A stretch of DNA of 5,607 nt from contig CALJWY010000065.1 of the NCBI GenBank assembly GCA_937974465.1, positions 1 to 5,607 of the forward strand, read 5' to 3'. Source of the DNA: an uncultured Lysobacterales bacterium. Lineage in GTDB: Bacteria > Pseudomonadota > Gammaproteobacteria > Xanthomonadales > SZUA-36. Shown one piece after another: positions 1 through 5,607 of the stretch (position 1 is its first letter; the number at the start of each line of letters is the position of its first letter). The position numbers and the translations under genes are program-made. The notes below the pieces were generated by a model. The model did no database searches. It had not been told where the DNA came from and worked only from the letters and a program-made list of their open reading frames with translations.

Positions 1-165
1 CGAGTTGTAACAGGTTGCGAAGCCGTTGTTGTACAACCGATAACGGAAGCAATAAGAAATATACTCAAAAGGTTTCGAAGAAAAATCATGTGCAAATCCT
101 CAATGCTAATAATAGAAGATAACTGTCCTACTATAGTTAGAAATCAAAAAGACAACTTGACCTAA
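1..165 (+). CDS. Possible 3' end of an unidentified gene (partial)
   Basis: Frame 1 is open from the window edge through 54 codons to TAA at 163-165. It begins RVVTGCEAVVVQPITEAIRN and ends with a basic, polar tail. The pattern of small hydrophobics followed by an EAIRNIL-type amphipathic helix is loosely reminiscent of the C-terminal end of GT-B glycosyltransferases, but this is not an identification. An open frame of this length is not rare by chance: frame 3 is also open for about 40 codons over the same stretch. A small inverted repeat, TTGAC-CTAA-GTCAA (157-170), straddles the stop. Without the upstream sequence the call stays weak. Confidence 0.2.
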   Translation, partial: RVVTGCEAVVVQPITEAIRNILKRFRRKIMCKSSMLIIEDNCPTIVRNQKDNLT

Positions 166-380
166 GTCAATTTAAAAAGTGAGGGCTCTACATTGCATTA
201 ACACATGGTTTACCTTATTGACTATTGGACCGGTTTTTTTGGATTCTTGTTTGCAGACTTAAATGAATAAACTGGCGAACAGATAGCGTTCAGAAATGCA
301 GTTTAATAGTGATAATGGTTTGCTTAATGGAGGCTTAGATATGTAGACAAGCAATTTTTTGGACCTTGAAGTTAGGGGCA

Positions 381-498
381 ACTGTTGGCCGTTAGCTGCC
401 ATACCCCACTGCATGAGCTAAAGGTCTGCTACCAACCGTAAAGCCGCCATTGGACTTGATGAATCCCGACATTGTCTATCAGGTCGAATGGTGATTCC
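381..498. repeat. Three degenerate copies of a short imperfect-palindrome element
   Basis: Three segments resemble one another: 381-402, 420-452 and 468-498. The first two share CCGT, AGC and GCCAT at matching spacing (CCGTTAGCTGCCAT against CCGTAAAGCCGCCAT). The second and third share the general plan of a (C)ATTGTC or AAGGTCTGCT left half, a GGTC or ACCG centre and a CATT/GATTC right end. This resembles the scattered, decayed intergenic repeats of the general type GTCNGCTTT...AAAGCNGNCATT that I associate with proteobacterial genomes. That recollection cannot be checked here, and the alignment between copies is loose. Confidence 0.3.
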
Positions 499-508
499 TG
501 CAGTTAGT

Positions 509-527
509 TTCTAGCAAAAAACTAGAA
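509..527. promoter_or_regulatory. Inverted repeat TTCTAG-N7-CTAGAA
   Basis: The 6-bp arms TTCTAG (509-514) and CTAGAA (522-527) are perfect inverse complements around the A-rich spacer CAAAAAA. The element sits directly upstream of CATAAT (528-533), which could be a -10 box, so the repeat would lie in the promoter spacer where MerR-type or repressor operators are often found. The matching -35 (TTAGTT or TAGTTT near 504-510) is poor. It could also be a chance hairpin. Confidence 0.2.
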
Positions 528-615
528 CATAATGAAATACACAATACTCATTCAAAACCTTCGACGCGCAACATGACATCCTGTCTGAAGAATTTCGTGC
601 ATTCATCAGTGCCTG

Positions 616-646
616 CTGGCAAAACCACTAGACAAACGCCTATACT
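616..646 (+). promoter_or_regulatory. Candidate sigma-70 promoter for the TPR gene
   Basis: TATACT at 641-646 matches the -10 consensus in five of six bases. Upstream, CTGGCA at 616-621 matches four of six -35 bases, but the 19-base spacing is longer than ideal. If used, transcription would start near 653 and leave a leader of about 115 bases. That leader contains the perfect 10-bp palindrome GTGCCGGCAC (702-711). Confidence 0.25.
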
Positions 647-758
647 CAGCGACTGTCATTTGTCGCTCGAGCCATGTTGTAGAAGCAAACCAGAAGTAAT
701 TGTGCCGGCACGGCCCAACCGGGAGGTCTTTGGCACATTGACTCGGCAGGTCAGCAAT

Positions 759-772
759 GGAGATGTATTTTG
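759..772 (+). promoter_or_regulatory. Ribosome binding site that fixes a TTG start
   Basis: GGAG at 759-762 stands 7 bases before TTG at 770-772. No ATG or GTG in the correct frame lies near it. Two nearby ATGs (757 and 763) are in other frames, and the 757 frame closes after 14 codons. The residues that follow the TTG (RFFEELKRRNVFRV) are the usual N-terminus of this protein family, so the TTG is very probably the true start. The TTG overlaps a TGA (771-773) that closes an upstream 66-codon frame. Confidence 0.75.
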
Positions 773-2878
773 AGATTTTTCGAAGAACTCAAGCGCCGTA
801 ATGTATTTCGCGTTGGCATAGCCTATGGCGTTTCTGCCTGGGTTGTACTGCAGTTTGCCGACCTGGTGCTGGACAACATCGTTGCACCGGACTGGGTCAT
901 GCATGTGCTGATGCTGGTCATTGGGCTGGGGTTTGTGGTCAGTTTGGTGGTCGCCTGGGCCTATGAACTAACGCCTGAAGGCATCAAACGCGAATCGGAA
1001 GTCGATCGCGGTCAATCGGTGACGAATCAAACCGCCAAGAAACTTCACTACGTTACCCTTGGCGCGATTGCTGTATTGATTGCTTTGCTGTTGACTGATC
1101 GGTTCATGCCGGCAGGTGACAGCGGTGCCCAACCGGCCCAGACCCTTGAAATTGCAGACCCCGCGATTGATTCCATAGAGCCTGCTCCGGCCGCTTCCAA
1201 ACCACTGCAGCGGGGTGTCGCGGTTTTACCTTTTTCAAACCTGTCGGAAGACCCTAATAACGCCTTTTTTGCAGGAGGTGTGCACGAGGACATCCTCACC
1301 AGCCTGTCGCGCATCGCTGATTTACGCGTGATTTCACGCACGTCGATGCTCAAAATTGCCGAACAGGGCCTGGATATCAGGGCAATCGGTCAGCAGTTGA
1401 ATGTCAGTCATGTTCTGGAAGGCAGCGTACGCCGCGCCGGAGACCGGGTAAGGGTTACGGTGCAGTTGATAGATGCATCAAATGATAATCACCTCTGGGC
1501 CGACAACTTTGATCGTCAACTGGACGATATTTTTGCCATACAAAGTGAGGTTGCACAGAAGATTGCAGGGCAACTTGAGGCCGAGCTGTCACCCGAGCTG
1601 GCACAACAACTGGCCGAAGCACCAACGCAAAACACCGAGGCGTACGATCTCTATCTTAAATCACGTGAAATGGCGCGAACCTGGCGCGCTGCAGAGGGTT
1701 TCAAGCAGATGCAACCCTTGCTGGAGCAAGCCGTTGCACTGGACCCCAATTTTATCAGTGCACTGATCGACCTTGCCGAGGTTTATGGGCGCCTGGTCTG
1801 GACCGGTAGCGATCCTGACGGTGTCTACCGGGAAAAAGCCAAAACCATTACAGACCGAATCTTGAAACAATGGCCCAACCGGCCTGAAGCGGATATTGCC
1901 AGGGGCAATTACCACTACACGGTGGAAAGGGATTACCAGCAGGCACTTTTCGCCTACCAGAAAGCCCTGCAGTCGATGCCGAATGATACGGAGTTGCTTA
2001 TTTCAATTTCCTCGTCCTACAAACGCCTTGGTCAGTTTGCGCTCGGCCTGCCTATCATCACGCTGGCGGAGTCACTTGACCCGGAACACCCCATCATAGC
2101 GGGAGAAAAAACTTTTCACCTGGTCGGAACCGGCCGGTTTGAAGAGGCATTAGAGCAGGCTCGTAAAAATGCAGCCAAGTTTCCGGATGACAGAAACACC
2201 CAATACAACCTTGGGACTTTTTCATGGATGCTGTTCGGAAATAAAAGTGAGTACCTCCAAATAATCGAGTCTCTCAGGCAGACCACCCCCCTGATGATTG
2301 CAACTGATGCCACAGCACAAAGAATGCTGATGAAGCCGGCTGAACTCGATCAACAGATCGGCTGGATCAGTCAATTCCGTGACGGAGCGGATTTCTGGGC
2401 CGCAACCAAACTTGATATACAGATTGCCGAGTTGCTGAACCTTGCCGGTCGTGAAGAGGAGTCACAACAAATGGCCCGCACAACGCTTGCATCAATAGAT
2501 GACCGCTTGGCGCAAAAACTACCGCTTGGCGGTAACACGCCTGAACTTGATTATGCCCAGATGGCCTACCTTGGTTGTCTGGCAGGAGATCAAGAGGCCT
2601 ATCTTCGCTACACAGACATGACAGATTCAATTGAAAGCGTTGCACTGGATACCGTAAACCAAAAGGTACGTATGCTTGCGCAAGCCGCGGCTGAGTGCGG
2701 TGATGAAGAAGCGCTGTGGGAAGCGATAAACCGTTTAGATTCAAAATCTGGAATGTACAGCCGCTTTAGCAAATGGGTGATCGCGACTGACCCTTTGTAT
2801 CAGCGTTATTTTGCGGATATTCCCGAGTACCAGGAAATGGTGAGAACGCTACAGGTTAGTGAGGATGACGGAACATGA
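770..2878 (+). CDS. Inner-membrane TPR protein with FlgO/TolB-N-like domain (COG5616 type)
   Basis: Intact 702-residue protein. The basic N-terminus (MRFFEELKRRNVFR) precedes hydrophobic helices at about 14-34 and 42-64. After these comes the family motif WAYELTPEGIKRE (63-75), then a third helix at about 93-110. By the positive-inside rule, the rest would lie in the periplasm. A Pro/Ala-rich linker (115-147) leads to a FlgO/TolB-N-like domain at about 148-275. Its recognisable blocks are VAVLPFSNLSEDP, FAGGVHEDILTSLSRI, LRVISRTS, VLEGSVRRAGDRVRVTVQLID and LWADNFDR. From about 289 (AYDLYLKSRE) the protein is helical, with clear TPR units near 320-340, 385-435 and 445-480. No catalytic motif is visible, so a scaffold or sensor role in the envelope is likely; the partner is unknown. 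Relatives are often labelled 'adenylate cyclase' because the same modules are found beside cyclase domains, but no cyclase domain is present here. The start is TTG, and the stop overlaps an ATG (2875-2877). Confidence 0.88.
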   Translation: MRFFEELKRRNVFRVGIAYGVSAWVVLQFADLVLDNIVAPDWVMHVLMLVIGLGFVVSLVVAWAYELTPEGIKRESEVDRGQSVTNQTAKKLHYVTLGAIAVLIALLLTDRFMPAGDSGAQPAQTLEIADPAIDSIEPAPAASKPLQRGVAVLPFSNLSEDPNNAFFAGGVHEDILTSLSRIADLRVISRTSMLKIAEQGLDIRAIGQQLNVSHVLEGSVRRAGDRVRVTVQLIDASNDNHLWADNFDRQLDDIFAIQSEVAQKIAGQLEAELSPELAQQLAEAPTQNTEAYDLYLKSREMARTWRAAEGFKQMQPLLEQAVALDPNFISALIDLAEVYGRLVWTGSDPDGVYREKAKTITDRILKQWPNRPEADIARGNYHYTVERDYQQALFAYQKALQSMPNDTELLISISSSYKRLGQFALGLPIITLAESLDPEHPIIAGEKTFHLVGTGRFEEALEQARKNAAKFPDDRNTQYNLGTFSWMLFGNKSEYLQIIESLRQTTPLMIATDATAQRMLMKPAELDQQIGWISQFRDGADFWAATKLDIQIAELLNLAGREEESQQMARTTLASIDDRLAQKLPLGGNTPELDYAQMAYLGCLAGDQEAYLRYTDMTDSIESVALDTVNQKVRMLAQAAAECGDEEALWEAINRLDSKSGMYSRFSKWVIATDPLYQRYFADIPEYQEMVRTLQVSEDDGT

Positions 2879-2900
2879 AAAGGCCTGTGACAGTTATTGA

Positions 2901-3128
2901 TGTATTTCCATAAACCTTGCTACAAACGTTGAAGATATTGCGCCTGACTTGATCAGCATTGCTGATCGCTGTTTGCCGCCAGGAGCAGTGCCAACGGGTA
3001 AACGACAAGAGTGCTTAAAATCGAACATCATGCTTTGGCTCCAGCGCAATTGGGCTGAAGACGTGCTTGCTGTCCGGCATAAGCAAGGGACTACTTGGAT
3101 TGGCATGCTCCTGGCTGAGAGTGAATGA
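2901..3128 (+). pseudogene. Truncated sulfotransferase-like N-terminal fragment
   Basis: A 75-codon open frame lies between an in-frame TGA (2898-2900) and TGA at 3126-3128. It has no ATG near its front. The only plausible start is TTG at 2949, without a good ribosome binding site. The translation is coding-like, with many G-starting codons. Near its end it reads DVLAVRHKQGTTWIGMLLAE, which lines up with the 5'-phosphosulfate-binding loop of PAPS-dependent sulfotransferases (DVxxVSYPKSGTTWLxxLL). The Lys and the GTTW are kept, but YPKS is replaced by RHKQ. The frame stops six codons after LLA, so the 3'-phosphate-binding and catalytic parts are absent. Another frame starts at ATG 2875, overlapping the TPR gene's stop, and closes after 12 codons (2913). 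This suggests a frameshifted former start. Most likely it is the relic of a gene that once followed the TPR gene in an operon. A short real peptide or chance similarity remain possible. Confidence 0.45.
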
Positions 3129-3157
3129 CACTGCTGCTGTCACATCCATGATTGAAA

Positions 3158-3183
3158 AAAGCGACCCCTAATAGGGCCGCTTT
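3158..3183 (-). terminator. Intrinsic terminator of the PD40 propeller gene
   Basis: Read on the minus strand, AAAGCGGCCC and GGGTCGCTTT form a 10-bp stem with a single G-U wobble around the loop TATTAG, followed directly by a run of T (GCTTTTTTC). It lies about 60 bases after the stop of the propeller gene, as expected for its terminator. On the plus strand the wobble position becomes an A-C mismatch and only three T follow, so it should work less well for transcripts from the left. It may still insulate the two convergent genes. Confidence 0.85.
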
Positions 3184-3242
3184 GCAGTCAAATGCGAACT
3201 TGTCCCCGGGAATAACGCCAGGCACCATTCACGGAATAGCGT

Positions 3243-5432
3243 TCAATACCCGGTCATCATCCAAAGCTGCCTCACCGCTTCCTGCTCGGACCAGGCGGTT
3301 AATTGACCGCCCTGGCTCCAGGTTGGCAGGCCGATCGAACGGTCAGCTTTTTGCAAAATGGTTTCGTAGGTATCGGTCTTCACATTCAGTGCATGAGTGC
3401 TCCATGGATTTCCAAAACCGCGTACCGCAGCTGCGAAATAATAGCGCCCGTCAGGACCCCACGTGCCAATGTAATCCCACATTGGCTCGGGCAGGTCGGC
3501 GAGGTCCCGGATGGCACCGCTGGCCACGTCGATAATGCGTGAGCCGTTGCCGTCATCACTGTTGTAATACATGTAGCTGATCTGTTTGCCGTCAGGGTGC
3601 CAGGCGAGGATTTCCTTGTACCTGCCTTCTTCGGCGGTTGTCAGCCGGCGCATCTGCCCGGAAGCCCTGTCTACCAGCATGATGTGGTTACTACTTTCTC
3701 CTTCCAGGTACGCAAATGCCGCAAGCGTCTTTCCATCAGGTGACCACTCGATATTCCACGATTCCCAGTTGGCGACTTCCGCCAGCTCGGTGGGATTACC
3801 GCCAATGGCCGGAATGACGAGCAAGGTCCCATCGATAGAGAAGGCGATTTCCTGGCTATCGGGGGACCAGCTGGGAATCAGGTGGCGTTTGCCCGGTGCG
3901 GTGTAAATGACCTCGGGCTTACCGCCTTGCGCGGGTAACACCAGCAATTCTGTAACTTCATTTTGATAGCGCGATGCGGCGATTTTTAAGCTATCCGGCG
4001 ACACCAAGGACTTGGGGCCATGCAGGCGAGGCATGTCGCCGTCGAGTAACTGCCGCGGCTCACCGCCCTCGGTGGGAACCACCCAGAGCCCGGTATAACC
4101 CGGTTCACTACCCAGGTAGTACAAATGCTTGCCATCCGGGGACATCATCGGTGTGGTGCCCCTGGCGACCATCCGGCGGTTTTCAATACCGCCGGGCTTC
4201 TGCAGCATGATGGTGTGGTTATCTTTCATCAGTGTGAATACCAGCTGACCACCATCGCGCAGCACCAGCGGATAGGTGACGGTGGAGTTATTGTAGCTGG
4301 TGACCTGTTCCGGAGCGGTCTGAGAACCGGGCGTGACCCGGAACACGTTGCGCGAGCCCTGTGCACCGGAAACGTAGTAGACCTGGCTGCCGTCTGCGCT
4401 CCAGGCAGGCCAGCCATCGAATCCATCTGACTTGACGATCACAGTGGATTTGCCGGTTCTCAGGTCAAGGGACCAGATATCCATTTCTTCGTGGTCTTCC
4501 TTCTGCTCATCGACACTTTGGTACAGCAAACGAGCGCCATCAGGCGACACGTTTCCGATGCGGGTCATGTGGTCGACATCCTGTTCAAAATGCTTTCGCA
4601 ACTTTCCGTCCAGGCCGAAAATCCGGTAGCCATCTTTGGAATGCAGGACGAAGGACTCACTATCCGGCATCCAGGTGAACCCACTCGACGGCGTTTTCGT
4701 CGAAAAACTTTCCAGCTCAATGGCACGGGTCTCGCCGCTGCCCAGTTCATGCACCATCAATTGGCGATCCTTGCCGTTAGCAGAGGCTGCCATCAGGATT
4801 TGCTGCCCGTTCGGGGACCAGCGCGGCAGATTGATGAACTCCCAGTCTGCCGGGTTCGCCACCAGGGGCTTGCGAACCGAGCCCTGAATATCCTGGATAT
4901 ACAATTCCCGCATTAGCTTGGGAAATTTTGCTTTACGGTCCTCGGCGGCAGGTGCGTGGAAGACCATTTGCTGCCCGTCCGGTGAAAAATCGTAGGTGCG
5001 CACCAAAGTCGTGCTGAAGGGGGGCAGTGAGGGCATAACCAACACATGCTCCCGCGCAGCGCCAGCGGGTGCTGAAGTGACGTTATGCGCCAGGGACTTC
5101 ATTCCGGCGCTGGCGCGATTAAAGGCGTCCGGCTGATCGGTATAGTCATTCAGCACGCGCTCATAGACGGTGACGGCCTCGCTTGAACCCATCATCTGGT
5201 AGGTATCTCCCATCTCGACCAGCGCCGTGGCGACATGCGAACGGCTGGCTGCTGCAGAAAGAGCCACTGAGCGGTACAGTGTCAATGCGCTATCCAGGTT
5301 GCCTTCGACCATGCGCACATTACTGGCGCGTTGCAGGGTCATATCCGTTTCGCTCACTGCTTGTGCCGGTGTGGTGCCCGGCGCTGATCCCAACATTACG
5401 GTTAGCGCGATAGGGGTGATCAGATATTTCAT
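3243..5432 (-). CDS. Secreted PD40/TolB-like beta-propeller protein
   Basis: Intact 729-residue protein with a Sec signal peptide: MK, a hydrophobic stretch (4-15), and a likely cut after AQA at residue 25. It is therefore probably periplasmic or exported. Residues about 30-115 are helical and TPR-like (EGNLDSALTLYRSV, GDTYQMMGSSEAVTVYERVL). The remainder is built from PD40 repeats of the form (W/F)SPDGxxhhh. Their cores lie at about 149, 205, 254, 295, 344, 430, 478, 522, 563, 611 and 658, with weaker ones near 390 and 705. Thirteen motifs suggest two stacked propellers. No peptidase triad is obvious: there is no C-terminal alpha/beta-hydrolase domain with GxSxG as in prolyl oligopeptidases. 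A binding or scaffolding role like that of TolB is likely, with ligand unknown. The start is supported by GGAGAG five bases before the ATG. TAATAC (5470-5465) is a possible -10 box. The response regulator lies just upstream on the same strand. Confidence 0.88.
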   Translation of the reverse strand: MKYLITPIALTVMLGSAPGTTPAQAVSETDMTLQRASNVRMVEGNLDSALTLYRSVALSAAASRSHVATALVEMGDTYQMMGSSEAVTVYERVLNDYTDQPDAFNRASAGMKSLAHNVTSAPAGAAREHVLVMPSLPPFSTTLVRTYDFSPDGQQMVFHAPAAEDRKAKFPKLMRELYIQDIQGSVRKPLVANPADWEFINLPRWSPNGQQILMAASANGKDRQLMVHELGSGETRAIELESFSTKTPSSGFTWMPDSESFVLHSKDGYRIFGLDGKLRKHFEQDVDHMTRIGNVSPDGARLLYQSVDEQKEDHEEMDIWSLDLRTGKSTVIVKSDGFDGWPAWSADGSQVYYVSGAQGSRNVFRVTPGSQTAPEQVTSYNNSTVTYPLVLRDGGQLVFTLMKDNHTIMLQKPGGIENRRMVARGTTPMMSPDGKHLYYLGSEPGYTGLWVVPTEGGEPRQLLDGDMPRLHGPKSLVSPDSLKIAASRYQNEVTELLVLPAQGGKPEVIYTAPGKRHLIPSWSPDSQEIAFSIDGTLLVIPAIGGNPTELAEVANWESWNIEWSPDGKTLAAFAYLEGESSNHIMLVDRASGQMRRLTTAEEGRYKEILAWHPDGKQISYMYYNSDDGNGSRIIDVASGAIRDLADLPEPMWDYIGTWGPDGRYYFAAAVRGFGNPWSTHALNVKTDTYETILQKADRSIGLPTWSQGGQLTAWSEQEAVRQLWMMTGY

Positions 5433-5527
5433 TGTTGCTCTCCAGTCAATAGGCCACGGGATATGTATTATTCTGGACCTAGTCTATGAGAGCGCGACGA
5501 GCGGGGGATGGAGATTGCGTGCAGTGT

Positions 5528-5547
5528 TTGTCAGGGCTTCCTGACAA
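5528..5547. other. Perfect 8-bp hairpin after the response-regulator gene
   Basis: TTGTCAGG (5528-5535) and CCTGACAA (5540-5547) are exact inverse complements around a 4-base loop. The hairpin begins two bases after the stop codon of the response-regulator gene on the minus strand. Neither strand has a T-run after it, so it is at best a weak or Rho-assisted terminator. Alternatives are an mRNA-stabilising stem between two co-transcribed genes, or an operator for the propeller gene about 95 bases downstream. Confidence 0.5.
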
Positions 5548-5548
5548 T

Positions 5549-5607
5549 TCACTGATCAAACCGGTAACCGATACCCCTGATACTGACGATGTGGCTGCCT
5601 CCAGCAC
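5549..5607 (-). CDS. OmpR/PhoB-type response regulator, C-terminal end (partial)
   Basis: The last 18 complete codons before TGA (5549-5551) read AGGSHIVSIRGIGYRFDQ. The IVSIRGIGYRF block is the hallmark C-terminal beta-hairpin (wing) of the OmpR/PhoB winged-helix DNA-binding domain (consensus I.TVRG.GYRF). Ending so soon after GYRF fits a response regulator with an N-terminal receiver domain. A CadC-like regulator is less likely, because there the winged helix lies at the N-terminus. The rest of the gene, including the phosphorylated Asp, is outside the window, so target and signal are unknown. It lies 116 bases upstream of the propeller gene on the same strand and may share its transcript or control it. 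Confidence 0.8.
   Translation of the reverse strand, partial: AGGSHIVSIRGIGYRFDQ

Larger units (their letters stand above)
1..769. other. Gene-poor, A/T-rich region upstream of the TPR gene
   Basis: No convincing intact gene lies here. The first ~360 bases are much richer in A and T than the flanking genes, which could mark old transferred or decaying DNA. The region contains an open reading frame tail (1-165), small inverted repeats (28-37, 157-170, 509-527, 702-711) and a Shine-Dalgarno followed by ATG-TAG (329-346). It also contains three degenerate copies of a short repeat (381-498). A 66-codon ATG frame at 573-773 has no visible ribosome binding site and an unremarkable, Cys- and Arg-containing composition, so I do not call it a gene. 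Its TGA stop does overlap the TTG start of the downstream gene. I see no tRNA, rRNA, integrase or transposase. Confidence 0.6.

Noticed and set aside
1..50. Possible integron attC-like site because of GTT/AAC inverted motifs
   Set aside because: The required paired core boxes with correct spacing and unpaired bases are not seen, and no cassette structure follows.
225..240. ACCGG followed by seven T as a possible terminator for the left-edge frame
   Set aside because: No stable stem precedes the T-run; ACCGGT alone is too short to form a hairpin.
731..747. Sigma-54-like TGGCAC element
   Set aside because: The -12 element TTGC is missing at the right spacing.
573..773. 66-codon plus-strand frame upstream of the TPR gene
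   Set aside because: It has no Shine-Dalgarno before the ATG and an unremarkable composition, and a likely promoter lies inside it. Only its stop overlap with the TTG start is noteworthy.
656..904. Minus-strand frame of 82 codons over the start of the TPR gene
   Set aside because: It is antisense to the conserved membrane-anchor region and has no recognisable motif.
2894..3106. 70-codon minus-strand frame in the gap between the two large genes
   Set aside because: It lies opposite the more coding-like plus-strand frame that contains the sulfotransferase-like motif. Its own translation shows no family signature and it has no ribosome binding site I can see.
3152..3535. Plus-strand frame of 127 codons
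   Set aside because: It runs across the terminator and into the antisense strand of the propeller gene. The composition is that of a shadow frame.
4491..4916. Plus-strand frame of 141 codons antisense to the propeller gene
   Set aside because: The opposite strand encodes clear PD40 repeats, so this frame is a by-product of their codon use.

Overview
The window looks like a piece of a proteobacterial chromosome, most likely gammaproteobacterial. The evidence is a protein opening with the FFEELKRRNVFRV / WAYELTPEG signature typical of COG5616-type membrane proteins, a Sec-exported PD40 (TolB-like) propeller protein, and the tail of an OmpR-type response regulator. No database search was possible, so the taxon is inference.

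Layout from left to right. Positions 1-769 hold no gene I can defend. The first ~360 bases are visibly A/T-rich. They contain an open 3' end of unknown identity (1-165), several small inverted repeats and a start-stop codon pair behind a good Shine-Dalgarno. At about 381-498 there are three degenerate copies of an imperfect palindromic element. Next comes an intact 702-codon plus-strand gene (770-2878), which starts at TTG. It encodes an inner-membrane protein with three predicted N-terminal helices, a FlgO/TolB-N-like domain and TPR repeats. Its stop overlaps an ATG. The 364-base gap that follows contains an unlabelled coding remnant (2901-3128) ending in a KQGTTW motif that resembles the PAPS-binding loop of sulfotransferases. 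A strong intrinsic terminator (3158-3183) follows, and its U-tract serves the minus strand. The minus-strand gene 5432-3243 encodes a 729-aa secreted protein with a helical N-terminal region and about 13 PD40 blades. At the right edge, again on the minus strand, are the last 18 complete codons of a winged-helix response regulator (5549-5607), followed by an 8-bp perfect hairpin.

How they may work together: the two large genes are convergent and stop about 365 bases apart. From the predicted topology, both place their main domains in the periplasm. One carries the TolB-N-type fold and TPRs, the other a TolB-type propeller, so a functional link is plausible but unproven. The response regulator lies just upstream of the propeller gene on the same strand, 116 bases away, and could be co-transcribed with it or regulate it. 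The least expected items are the truncated sulfotransferase-like remnant and the array of small repeats on the left. I see no complete novel system, CRISPR array, RNA gene or intact mobile element.
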